Positions 11,540 to 22,115 are shown, counted from the first letter of the stretch. The stretch is 64,000 nt of DNA from Girardinichthys multiradiatus (GCF_021462225.1 NC_061815.1:51712873-51776872); one strand, 5' to 3'. Translations and numbers: made by a program. Notes: generated by a model not told the origin, from the letters alone.

Positions 11540-11850
11540 TATGGTCTTCCAAATAACGTTTCATAGGGTGTTAACCCTGAGGTTCTTGTAATGTTTAGTT
11601 GGAAATAGTTCTATCCGTTTAGAAAATGCCTCTATAATGACTAAACAGAACTTTGTTCCTTCACTGTGATTTAACTCAATAAAATCCATATGAATTGTTT
11701 GAAAAGAGTATCTTGGTTTTGGAAATTTTCCCCTTCGTTGTCTTAAATTCCCTTGTGGATTATGTTTTACACATGCTAAACATGTTTTACAAACTTTTTT
11801 TAATAAGAATTTAGAATTAAATCCATATGTTATATAATATTAATATATCT
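11540..11850 (-). pseudogene. pol: Retroviral integrase remnant
   Basis: The minus strand shows a cysteine pair typical of the second half of an N-terminal zinc-binding domain (around 11790-11765), followed by a segment with the HMDFIEL-type first catalytic aspartate (around 11700-11680). The frame then breaks. No complete catalytic core is visible. Confidence 0.5.
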
Positions 11851-12336
11851 GTCCTACTATTCCCCCCTGTTGAGACATTGTGAAACACGATGGCTCAATA
11901 TTGCCACCCATTTATATAGGTTCTTTGGTAGGACAGGTTTATTATCTGGTCAAATATAGTTTTCATTTTTTAATGCAGCTCCATGTTTTTTCCACATTTC
12001 TATCTCCTGTTGTGGGCTTTGTGGTTGCATTTCTTTTAACACTATATATTTTTGTCACCAATGTCCTGTTTGTATCTTCCCTCTCTCATCTTTTTTGGGG
12101 AAATCATTCACATAAACTATTTCGTGATCCTGCAAATCACTTCTAGTTTTTTGCTTCTTTTTCTGCTAATTCTTGACAATCATGTTAATTTCATCTTCAG
12201 CTTCTACACTCCATCTTAATTCAGACGTCATTTTCAGCTCTTCCTCATACATTAGTTTGTTTAATGGAGCTACTATTTCTGCATAGTTTGGCACCCAGTT
12301 TCTACAATAATTAGTTAGTCCAAGGAAGGACATCAT

Positions 12337-13101
12337 TTACTTTTTTGTTACTGGTTTTGGAACTTGTAATATTTCAGTCTTTCTTTCTTCTACAATTGTG
12401 TGTCCCCCTGCGCTAAGATTGTGTCCTAGGTATTTAACCTCATTTTTACACAACTGAAGTTTCTTTTTACTAACTTTGTGTCCCTCTTCTGCTAAATATT
12501 TTAATAATGCTATTGTGTCATTTTTACAGGTTTCCTCATCAGGAGAGGCTAATAGCACATCATCAACTTATAGTAAAACCTGACTACCTCCTGGAGGGTC
12601 AAACTTGGCCATACTTGCACTCATTACCTGAGAGTATATAGTTGGACTTTCACAGTAGCCTTGAGGTAGTCTGGTATAAGTATATCTTTGTCCCTCAAAA
12701 GTAAATGCAAACCAGAACTGACTATTTTCATCTATAGGTTCAGAGAAAAATGCATTACTTATATCAACTTCAGTAAATATTCTAGCATCTGGTTTTAGGG
12801 AATTTAATAATGTATAAGGATCAGGAACACACGGTGCTCTCTGAACAACTGCATTATTAACTGCCTGTAAGTCTTGTACCATGCGCCATCCTGTTGATGG
12901 AGCTTGTTTTTTAACTGGAAAAATGAAGGTGTTACATGGTGAATCCTCGCATTTTATTATCACCCCTGCAGTTATTAAATCCTTTATTACTGGTTTTATT
13001 CCTTCACGAGCATCATATTTCAAAGGGTACTGTTTTACACTGGGCCTGTATTCTGTTTTTGCTCTAATCTGAACAGGTAACGCTCCTTTTATTAAACCCA
13101 C
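12337..13101 (-). pseudogene. pol: Retroviral reverse transcriptase, interrupted
   Basis: The minus strand encodes RT fingers and palm with recognisable blocks (VKKQAPSTGWRMVQDLQAVN and LPQGYCESPTIYSQ), followed by the VDD of the catalytic box. A TAA stop (plus-strand 12568-12570) sits immediately before VDD, at the first position of the usual four-residue active-site motif. Another stop ends the frame at 12337, before the thumb/connection region. This copy could not make active enzyme. Confidence 0.85.
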
Positions 13102-13179
13102 ATCAGTAGGGTCTTTTGACCATAACTTATCAGCGACTTCAGTGAAGAACTGTTCCTCCTGTTCAGTAAGGAATATTTC

Positions 13180-14040
13180 TCATTGATGCTTTGTATGCAA
13201 ATATATCCCTTCCTGCACTGTCATTGTCCAGAATAATGGCTTCCTAGTTAATCCAGTGGATGAACTGGTTTCTGTATTCATTGATGTTGCAAACCAGTCT
13301 GTGGCATCTTTTCCCCTCTGCACTATTCTACTCATATCCTGCCACTTGAGTTCTTTATCCTTGAATAAAGATATGTGTGGAGGTGTCCACATTTTGCAGA
13401 GCTTCTTAGTGTCTTCCTCTAACACTACTTCAGCAACTGACGTACTCTTCCCATCTGTATAAACATAAGTTACCATGACTTTGGTAGGGGTTACTTTAGT
13501 TAATGCTTCTTCATAAGTTTTATCTGGTCCAGGAGTATTTTTATACCACATGGTAATATGTAGATCATCTGGTGTCATCTGATCTTGTAGTTGAGTTATG
13601 ACATTTCTTCCTTCTGTTAATAAAGCTGTCCCTATGTCTAGGGGTGGCTTATTCAGAACATCCAGTGAATAGTGGTAATAAGGTGGTCCCACTCCTTTTA
13701 ACATGAAATAATCTCCTTGGCTGAGTTCTGCTTTTCTCTTTACTACAGTATGTCCTTCTGAGGTCTTAATTAATGCTAACCCCAGATGTAATAATCCATC
13801 TCGTCCCAATAGATTCACCGGACACTCAGGGAACATTAGAATAGATAGCTGACATGACTGTCCATTGGGATCTCTTATCCAAACTGGTTCAGACTCACAG
13901 ACTTGTGTCAATTTCCCACTAGCTGACCTTACTGTTATTTGCTGATCACTAAGTCTGGAATTTGGGATTGTTTCTCTACAGGTGGTCCTGCATGCTCCGG
14001 TATCACAAAGAAAAGTAATTTATTTTCCATTCAACAGTAA
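13180..14040 (-). pseudogene. pro: Retroviral protease and protease/RT linker
   Basis: The minus strand carries a DTGA active site at plus-strand 13993-14004. About 75 codons later the conserved CPVNLLGRD block of retroviral aspartic proteases follows. The frame from 13911 to 13180 is open for 243 codons and runs on into the region before RT. A stop lies just upstream of the active-site segment. The family is aspartic retropepsin, which matures Gag-Pol. Confidence 0.75.
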
Positions 14041-14215
14041 GGTAACTTCAGGTTTTATGCCATCTAGGGAGAGAAGGTCCTGCCCCTGTGTTTCTGGTTT
14101 TTTGTTTTTATCGGTGTCTGAGATACTTGGAACAATTTCACTTGTTATCTGTCCTAGTCATGCTGAATCATTATTTCTCCTCTCAGGACAGTCTCTGATC
14201 AGATGTACTGATAGC

Positions 14216-14510
14216 ACCTCGATGTGGGACTCCTGGCTGGATGTGTATGGGAAGTATAACATTTTAGTATCATCAGTAATAATTTCCTTTGCAGTGTTTG
14301 CTGAAATTTTGACATTGTGTGGATGTTGTTGTATTACCTGCCTTCGTTCTCTTCTTAACCGTCTCATCACCACAGCTATTTCTCCTGGAAGACAGAGTTA
14401 TCCAACTCTATGCGTTATTTAAACATCAGGATGATGAAGATGATGAGGATGAGACTGACCACTTTTCTGACCTGTACTCAGATCCATTTCTATATGATTC
14501 TGTGATTTAA
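14216..14510 (+). pseudogene. env: Inverted copy of the env 3' end
   Basis: The plus strand repeats the last part of the transmembrane subunit and the acidic tail seen on the minus strand at 9618-9324. The 63-codon tail frame (14319-14510) is identical in sequence to its left counterpart. The membrane span and the tail are in different frames here too. The fragment begins abruptly at 14216, next to the gag end of the central provirus. Confidence 0.85.
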
Positions 14511-14641
14511 ATGTCAGTAAGTACCTCTGAGTATAATTGTCTTTGTACTCATGAAAATATTCTTACAGTTAAAAATCTGACAGAAGTGGCTGTTTATGTG
14601 ATATGAGAATATGAGCAGATATAAGATAAACAGGGGGGAAA

Positions 14642-15140
14642 TGTTGGAATAATTTAATATAGATTTATCTTATATTTTGTCCTATCCTTAACTTGATTAT
14701 TTGATTTTTATAACCTTTCATGATGTTTGTGTGAGTAAAGGATGTGATGAGTTTGTTTGCAGGCAAAGATCATAAATGGAGCTGAGGAGGAAGCGGTCGC
14801 AGTTGAGGAGGTCATAAAAGATGAAGGCTGATTGTACTGAACAGACAACACACTGATCTTAAGATGATGGAGAGACTGTGGAAATGTGTTGTTACAAGAT
14901 AATGGTGTTTATGACTTGTTTATGATGCAGCTGTTTTTCCCATACTAAGAGAGCAACGTTCTTTGTAATCAGGGACCCCCGAAAGATAATAAAAAGAGAG
15001 GTGCGGACAGATGTTTTTCAGAGTGGTAGGAGATTTGTACTCTCTGTCCGTTCTCCTCACAGCGAGTAAAAAACTAATTATTTGTCTCTCTCTCTTCTTT
15101 TTGTGATGTTATAAGTATTTTAGGTTGTTTAAACCTGACA
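14642..15140 (+). mobile_element. Retroviral LTR, right arm (inverted duplicate)
   Basis: A 499-bp copy of the LTR at 8694-9192 in the opposite orientation, preceded by the same purine tract. It is therefore another 3' LTR, not the 5' partner of the central provirus. No difference from the left LTR was seen over the roughly 230 bp compared base by base. Confidence 0.85.
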
Positions 15141-15494
15141 GAGGCAGTACCTGAGCCACTTGTGTGGGTTGTAGAGTCCGTCTCATGCTACCACGAGTGT
15201 GAAAGCACCACCAACATTCAAAAGTGACCAAAACATCAGCCAGAAAGCATCGGTACTGAGAAGTGGTCTGTGGTCCTCACCTGCAGAACCACTCCTTTAT
15301 TGAGTGTCTTGCTAATCACCAAAGATTTCCCCCTGTTGTCTTTTTCATTTGAACAACAAGATGTGAAATTGATTGTTAATCAGTGTTGCTTCCTAAGTGG
15401 ACAGTTTGATTTCACTGAAGTTAGATTTACTTGGAGTTATATTGTGTTGTTTAAGTCTTCCCTTTATTTTTTTTCAGCAGTGTATATATATCTA

Positions 15495-16764
15495 CAGGGG
15501 TTGGACAATGAAACTGAAACACCTGGCTTTAGACCACAATAATTTATTAGTATGGTGTAGGGCCTCCTTTTGCAGCCAATACAGCATCAATTCATCTTGG
15601 GAATGACATATACAAGTCCTGCACAGTGGTCAGAGGGATTTTAAGCCATTCTTCTTGCAGGATAGTGGCCAGGTCACTACGTGATACTGGTGGAAGAAAA
15701 CGTTTCCTGACTCGCTCCTCCAAAACACCCCAAAGTGGCTCAATAATATTTAGATCTGGTGACTGTGCAGGCCATGGGAGATGTTCAACTTCACTTTCAT
15801 GTTCATCAAACCAATCTTTCACCAGTCTTGCTGTGTGTATTGGTGCATTGTCATCCTGATACACGGCACCGCCTTCAGGATACAATGTTTGAACCATTGG
15901 ATGCACATGGTCCTCAAGAATGGTTCGGTAGTCCTTGGCAGTGACGCGCCCATCTAGCACAAGTATTGGGCCAAGGGAATGCCATGATATGGCAGCCCAA
16001 ACCATCACTGATCCACCCCCATGCTTCACTCTGGGCATGCAACAGTCTGGGTGGTACGCTTCTTTGGGGCTTCTCCACACCGTAACTCTCCCGGATGTGG
16101 GGAAAACAGTAAAGGTGGACTCATCAGAGAACAATACATGTTTCACATTGTTCACAGCCCAAGATTTGCGCTCCTTGCCCCATTGAAACCAACGTTTGGC
16201 ATTGGCATGAGTGACCAAAGGTTTGGCTATAGCAGCCTGGCCGTGTATATTGACCCTGTGGAGCTCCTGATGGACAGTTCTGGTGGAAACAGGAGAGTTG
16301 AGGTGCACATTTAATTCTGCCGTGATTTGGGCAGCCGTGGTTTTATGTTTTTTGGATACAATCCGGGTTAGCACCCGAACATCCCTTTCAGACAGCTTCC
16401 TCTTGCGTCCACAGTTAATCCTGTTGGATGTGGTTCGTCCTTCTTGGTGGTATGCTGACATTACCCTGGATACCGTGGCTCTTGATACATCACAAAGACT
16501 TGCTGTCTTGGTCACAGATGCGCCAGCAAGACGTGCACCAACAATTTGTCCTCTTTTGAACTCTGGTATGTCACCCATAATGTTGTGTGCATTTCAATAT
16601 TTTGAGCGAAACTGTGCTCTTACCCTGCTAATTGAACCTTCACACTCTGCTCTTACTGGTGCAATGTGCAATCAATGAAGACTGGCTACCAGGCTGGTCC
16701 AATTTAGCCATGAAACCTCCCACACTAAAATGACTGGTGGTTCAGTTTCATTGTCCAACCCTTG
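15495..16764 (-). mobile_element. Tc1/mariner element, complete, copy 1
   Basis: Terminal inverted repeats begin CAGGGGTTGGACAATGAAAC at the left and the matching CAAGGGTTGGACAATGAAAC, read inward, at the right. Both ends are flanked by TA, the Tc1 target-site duplication (15493-15494 and 16765-16766). The interior is an uninterrupted transposase frame. It inserted into the TA tract of the right arm only, so it is younger than the inverted duplication. Confidence 0.93.
15592..16578 (-). CDS. Tc1-like transposase, intact 328 aa
   Basis: The minus-strand frame encodes 328 residues, within the usual 320-350 range for Tc1 transposases. An N-terminal helix-turn-helix region (residues about 5-50, VTKTASLCDVSRATVSRVM) and a second HTH (about 60-110) bind the terminal repeats. 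The DDE catalytic triad is visible as D in LFSDESTF, D in VYQDDNAPIHTA and E in SPDLNIIEPLW, with a GGGSVMVW glycine block between. It cuts and pastes the element at TA sites. No stop or frameshift is present, unlike the second copy at 44.6 kb, so it may be recently active. Confidence 0.93.
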   Translation of the reverse strand: MGDIPEFKRGQIVGARLAGASVTKTASLCDVSRATVSRVMSAYHQEGRTTSNRINCGRKRKLSERDVRVLTRIVSKKHKTTAAQITAELNVHLNSPVSTRTVHQELHRVNIHGQAAIAKPLVTHANAKRWFQWGKERKSWAVNNVKHVLFSDESTFTVFPTSGRVTVWRSPKEAYHPDCCMPRVKHGGGSVMVWAAISWHSLGPILVLDGRVTAKDYRTILEDHVHPMVQTLYPEGGAVYQDDNAPIHTARLVKDWFDEHESEVEHLPWPAQSPDLNIIEPLWGVLEERVRKRFLPPVSRSDLATILQEEWLKIPLTTVQDLYMSFPR

Positions 16765-17259
16765 TATATATATATATATATATATGTATATATAGCCCTT
16801 TAAACTTGATGGACGATACCGTGGACAGCAGAAAGAGGAATCACAAACATCTGCAGACCACCTGTGTGATGCTTCGCTCACCATCCAGAAAGACAAACCA
16901 CAGGTCTCAGTTGCAGCATCCATCCAAGTCTCTGACCTTGTGAAATATTTAGCCACATCGTCAGAGACTTTCTGTTCTGCCTCTTTATTCTGTTGAAGAG
17001 GTTTTTCCAGGAATCAGTCATTCAGGTTGATCCTGCTGTCTCCATTGTAAATATTTGTACATAGTTTTATTTTATGCCTTTTGTCTTATAATCTTGATCT
17101 GTTTGAATGTTGTTTCTTTCCACATTCTGTTTAAAATGTTATTTGTAATTTTCAAAATAAACTGTGTTTAGAAATTTAAATGAAGTTGATGTATTGTTAG
17201 ATCAAATGGAAATAAAATACATTGGTGACAAAAACAATATTGAAATTCATTAGAACAGC

Positions 17260-18416
17260 TTAAAACTTTAAGAAACAATCTGAACAAAACTTTATATTAT
17301 TTCTTATATAGCACCTTATTTCAGTACCATTCTTTCTAAGATGGAAAACAGTCTGTCCATTCTCTGTAGCCTCATGTCCTCCCTGATCAACTCCATCATC
17401 TCTGTCCCTCTTTCTTTTCTGACCCCTTCCTGCTGGCTCTCTGTCTTCCTTCTCCATCTGGTTGCCCACCGCTCCGCTTGGCCCTGGAGTGTCCTCAGGG
17501 ATGGAGGCAATCAGGACAGGAGGTGTTGTGGAAGACCTCTGTCCCAACATCTCATCCATAAGGACAAACCAGGTCCAAGTAGCAGCAGTGGGCTTTTCAC
17601 TGACTTCCTCTCCTGACCCTGGATACTTACAATCCTAAAGTTAGATGGAATAAAAGAAGAGTTGACTAAACAGAGAAACCAACAAGACTTTTAGAAATAT
17701 TTTTTATTTGTGTGTGACATGAGAACTTCTGAACAAACTTTATATTTCTTTTTCATATTGTCCCACTTTTTTTTGTCCTGCAAGGGGCTGACCTTCACCT
17801 GTTGGTCCATCTTCTCCAGAATTGTCCTAAACAAGCAAAAAGAAAGAGGGAAAACCAAAAGAAGTATGTTAATCAATGGATGGATATTTATGAAAGTTAG
17901 AAAGATAGAAGTTATTGAAACTGGACAGAAACTGACTGTAAAGAATGTTGTTATTGTACCTCCAAGCCACGATGGCTGAGTTTTTAGCTCCAGTAAAAAG
18001 GTGGTGGTTCTCAGCCCTGAGCTTCATTAACTGGGCCGTCTGCTGCTTTGTACCTAAACAATAAAAACAACAAGAAAAACCATCTTACTTAATATCAGTG
18101 TAAAACAAGTCTTTTTTTATTTTACATTTGTCTTAATTTACAGAACATATTAAAATATTTCTACTCAAATGTCTAAAACAAGCTCTTTCAAACTTTTCAC
18201 TTCTTTACTGAGATTTGCTTGCATTTGAAAGTGTATTTCTCTTCCGAACATGTCGGAGCACGTTTGAAATTAAGCGATGTCTTGATAAATCAAGCAGATT
18301 TTTTACGTCTACATAGTTATATTCCCGCACTAAAAACATTGTAAAAGTTCATTTGTGTCACAGAAAGTGTAATTTTTCACAGTTTACTCACAGCTTTTGC
18401 CACTGTGGTCCACCAT
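17260..18416 (-). pseudogene. Myb/SANT-like DNA-binding domain gene, right copy
   Basis: This is the inverted copy of the left-arm gene, on the minus strand with ATG at 18416-18414 (second codon GTG instead of GCG). The same four-exon layout is visible and the last frame ends at 17260. Exon 3 here reads LQDKKKWDNMKKKYK, closer to the usual family motif than the left copy. The C-terminal helix is again in a different frame (17510-17316), so the frameshift is shared. About 410 bp of intron 1 and flanking sequence present in the left arm is absent, and the CRE-like site of the left promoter reads TTACATCAC here. Confidence 0.6.
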
Positions 18417-18860
18417 GGCTGCCCTGTTTGACCAAAACGCTTCGACCCGCAATGAATCATGGGAAAAGATGGACCGCAAAGGATACTCACAACGCATCCT
18501 TCAAATCGGGCAAAAGAAGGACACATTTGTCGGCAGCATCTGACAGACCTTCTTCACCGTAATCTGTGATGTAATCAGCCCACAAGTACAGACTTGGAAG
18601 GATCCAGCCCCTGAATTGGGACACACCCTCGGCCTGCACATGGATCCTCCTCCTTCCTGTTATTGACCAATAGGAGAGGAGCTGGAGAGAAGAAGGCAGC
18701 CCTCTTCATTTGCATAATGAAGCAGAAATGCATACGGTAAAGAAAAAAGAGAGACGAGGAAATGTCAAAAGAACAAAGGCATGTGTAAGGAAAAGGAAAA
18801 ACAAAATATATATATTTCTGCTTTTATTTTTAATTTTGTCAGGATCGGTCCTCCATAACA

Positions 18861-20639
18861 CTCAGCTTCCAATCACATATAGTTCATACAATTCCTGCAA
18901 CACACTGATTAGAATTATTTCCTTAATTGTTCAGTACTCTATGTGCAGTCTGGTTTTTAGTGGTCCCTGATCTGATCTTGGAGTTGATTTTTGATGTTGA
19001 TGAATCTCATAGCAGATTGGCCAGCTGCTTAGGTTCCTGGAAAGGATCTATGGACCTGAACACTTCGAACCACAGGACCCCAGATAAGGAATAACCAATT
19101 CACTTTATTCTAAACTGATACCTAAATCATTGGAGGACCTTTTGTTTTACACCAAACATTTCACACATTGATAATATACAAAGGACATTACACTGCAAAC
19201 AATTCCAGATTTGTGTTTTGTTTTGAAAGAGCTCTTCATTTGTTGTAACTTGTACTGTTTTATTGTGCTATTGTTAAATTGTATTAAATCTGCCAACTGT
19301 TTAAATTTCACAATTTCCCTCGTTTATACAACTCCTCTAGAACCTAGGAAATACATGTAGTCTTCGCTGTTGCAAGCAAGGGCTACACAGGTAATATTGG
19401 ACTTATTTCTAAACTACATACTTGAAATTCTCCTGTTTCTAACAACCCATCTGAAACGTTTTGCTTCTTTTGTTTCTTCTTCCCAGCATGGATTTAAGAT
19501 GTCACATGTTGGACGAGCCAGGTTATTACCTTGTAAATTTAACCAGTAATTTATTGCTAATTGTGTTCGCCTCAGATCTAACGGCGTTTCTAATGGCCAA
19601 ATATTATTAGTAGTTGAAAATTTGGACTAAAGCTGTTTTTACACCAATGACCAGAGATTTTTAGATTTCTTAGAAGGATTGTATTACAACTATTTCATAC
19701 CAGTGAAAGCCAAACATTATTAGTATTAAAAGGTTTGGACCTACCAGTGACCCAGCTTCTCTACTTGAATGATGGGACCACAGCTGCCTCCTACCAGCGA
19801 CCTCAAGGATTAATATCATTTTTCTTCTAGCACCGGATGAATTCCTACCACAGAGGACTTAATGAGCTAATTACCTCTATTAGAAAGATTGGATCAGAAC
19901 CAGCTCTTACCAGTAAACTCCCAAGGATTATTAATGTCATTTAATTGGTTTTTCTGTGTTTGATTTTCTGTATCATTGTAATGTTTTTCCTCATGTGCAG
20001 CACTTTGAGTTCCTTGTTGCTGAAAAGCGCTACATAAACAAACTTGACTTGACTTCTACCATTTCTACCCCCAGAGCTGCTGTTGGGGAAAGTCTTAATG
20101 CTTGATGTTCAATAATGTCTCATTTTCCAGATGTTTTTTTGCTGCTGAACCATAAATTATTCTTCCTTAATCCATATTTGATCTGATCTATGTGAAACCA
20201 GTTTAATTGCTCCCCAGTCAATGCCAGCCAAACACTTCATAATATTTCAGATTTTCTTACCTTTTCCATGGTCTTCTACATATCTACTTGACAATTCTTG
20301 ACCAATTCTGAATTGTATAGTTCTGTGTGATCCCTGCTGACTTCTTCCCTCCACCGCCATCTACTTTTCCTTTAACGTGGGAGAAACTCAGTCATGCTGT
20401 CAACCTGAGGATTTTGAAGTTTTGCCATTTACTAAATTTACATATTTGAACTGGGAGATGTCGCCGGTGAACTTGCCATTCCGCTCTAGGTTTATCTAAT
20501 TAATATTTTAGCAATCCTATTCCAGTGGTGTTTCAGTGGTAATAAACTGGTTTTACTCCATGTTTACCAGTCTCTACTCTCCGGATCCAGAACTGCTTTG
20601 GTTTCATCTTGGAAACAGGAGTTTTCAGCCATGGAAAAA
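18861..20639. other. Repeat-rich AT spacer, no gene recognised
   Basis: No coding gene is visible. A LINE-like 3' tail on the plus strand (GCAGCACTTTGAGTTCCTTG and the simple tail CTTGACTTGACTT, about 19995-20056) is recognisable. The rest (19,000-19,960 and 20,060-20,630) looks like old retroelement sequence of unknown family. Confidence 0.4.
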
Positions 20640-20790
20640 TCACTCCGCAACATCATCTTCCTTCTGTTTAATTATCAAAAACATCTTCAATCTGTCCCTC
20701 CGCTCTGGGTCAAGCAGCCGCTCCATCACTTTGATATAGAGAAACAGTACCATGGTGACAGCCAAAAGTGCCACAATTCAATACATTAAA
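20640..20790 (-). pseudogene. Possible retroviral env membrane span and tail (second provirus relic)
   Basis: A minus-strand frame ending with TGA at plus-strand 20640-20642 has a hydrophobic span (ALLAVTMVLFLYIKVM) followed by a charged tail rich in R/K/D/E. This resembles the C-terminus of a retroviral envelope, different from the one at 9.3 kb. It is cut off on the upstream side. The assignment rests on architecture only. Confidence 0.28.
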
Positions 20791-21779
20791 AAGTCCAGAA
20801 TTAATAATAAAATGTGCAACATAACTGCAGCTGTATGCATCAAATAAATCCATCATTATCTTAAATAACAATGTAGAAACCATTCTTTATTTAAATTGTT
20901 ACTAATTATTTTAACAATTACAAATGAAAATCACTCAGCAAAACTAATATTATAGAGAAAGTGATTGGTCAGCAGCTGAGTAGCTATGCAGGTTAACCAA
21001 TCAGATGTTAGGGTTCATTAATTGACATTAGGCAGCAGTTTAAATTATTGTATAATGTAGTTTAGCTTCCCAATTTAATGACTTCCTATAGTAATAAATT
21101 GAGAGATTTAAAGTATACTGAAAAAAGTTTTTATTTGATATATATTTGCAATTCTTTTTCAAATGAAACATGACAATGTATTAAATTACCTTAATTTGGG
21201 GATTTGTGTCACTTTTAGTCTACTAAAGAAGTAATGCTATCTAGAACCTGTTCTAAGAAGGACAAATCCAAAGATTGGAGCAGATAGGAAGAGGAAGAGG
21301 AGAGTCAGTGAGAACGTGGAAGGAATAAGAAGGCAGCATCAACCTTTAAATGATAAATATGAAGTCATCTTCTACTAGATCAAGCATTCCCTTGGTGGGG
21401 GCCCATAGAAGAGCACCCTGCCCCGGCCCCAGGCACGGCTGTCAGCTGGCCTGTCCCAACCGTTAGAAATGGGGAGCAGTCCAAGCCCACCCGCCGCGCC
21501 GCTTGCCTCTCTGGCGGTGAAATAGTGCGCAACCGCAATGTGGGCCTATTTCTTGCGTGTGACGTTTACAGAAGCCCGTTGGGTGTTTGGATCTAATTTA
21601 GGGACTCATTCATCCCACAGGGTCCATCCTCAGTTCACACCGAAGGAACCACAGAAACCTTTAAGCCATCACGCAGGTTTTTAAATGGTCGATTCAATTT
21701 TAATTTTTTCCGTACCGCGTTTGTCTGTCATAAACTCGACGTTCTGTATCCTGACAGAATATCTGGGCCGTGAAGGCAG
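20791..21779. other. Spacer upstream of paip2 with a GC-rich block
   Basis: The sequence 20,791-21,370 is AT-rich with nothing recognised. From about 21,400 to 21,560 it becomes very GC-rich, with many CpG and C/G runs, which could mark the CpG island or promoter region of paip2. I compared this block with the major snRNAs, 7SK, RMRP and 5S rRNA from memory and found no match. Confidence 0.4.
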
Positions 21780-21907
21780 CATGTCCCTTCAGCCAATCAT
21801 GATGCAGCTGATGTAAACAAACAGCAACTGAGCAGCCATTTCGGCTCTGAAGGAGTTATTTTGCCCTTTGACCGTTGGAGAGTTTTACTGTCGAATAAAT
21901 CAGCCCA
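21780..21907 (+). promoter_or_regulatory. paip2: Probable paip2 5'UTR exon and promoter region
   Basis: A donor-like site (CCCA followed by GTGAGTG) ends this segment at 21907, about 200 bases before the acceptor of the first coding exon (22111). The sequence is non-coding. The transcription start is not determined. Confidence 0.4.
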
Positions 21908-22115
21908 GTGAGTGTTTAAATGTATTATTATTATTATTATTAGGATTATTGAGTGTTCTGACCCGGTTCTGGTTCTGTGTGCGTGTTCTCAGGCTGTCCC
22001 TGTGTGTGTTGGCTGCTTCTGTTGGGTCTCAGTGAGTCAGCGGCCTTCACAGACAGCCTGGCCGCTCAGAGCTGACTGATTAACGGTCACCTACCTCACT
22101 CCGCCCCGCAGAGAC

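Larger units (their letters stand above)
9193..14215 (-). mobile_element. Endogenous retrovirus body without a 5' LTR (partial gag, protease, RT, integrase, env)
   Basis: On the minus strand, from high to low coordinates, this contains the end of a nucleocapsid zinc-knuckle region (about 14215-14160), a protease with DTGA active site, reverse transcriptase, remnants of integrase, env, and a polypurine tract next to the LTR at 8694-9192. Together these define the 3' two thirds of a fish gamma/epsilon-like retrovirus. The 5' LTR, leader and most of gag are missing. At 14215/14216 the sequence switches into an inverted copy of its own env-LTR end. Every coding region carries stops or frameshifts, so the copy is non-functional. 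Confidence 0.85.
14216..18860. repeat. Right arm of the large inverted repeat, carrying a Tc1 insertion
   Basis: This is the reverse complement of 5833-9618, plus a 1,270-bp Tc1-like element (15495-16764) and minus about 410 bp corresponding to 6441-6849. Without the Tc1 the arm is about 3.38 kb, which equals the left arm without the 410-bp segment. The order inward to outward is env end, LTR, MITE-like segment, Tc1, TA tract, Myb/SANT-like gene, promoter-like region. Confidence 0.9.

Noticed and set aside
15626..16678. Plus-strand ORFs opposite the Tc1 transposase (and the equivalents at 44465-45517)
   Set aside because: Antisense shadows of the transposase frame, with no independent motifs.
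21400..21560. Structured small RNA gene in the GC-rich block before paip2
   Set aside because: It does not resemble U1, U2, U4, U5, U11, U12, 7SK, 7SL, RMRP or 5S rRNA as I know them. A CpG-island explanation is simpler.
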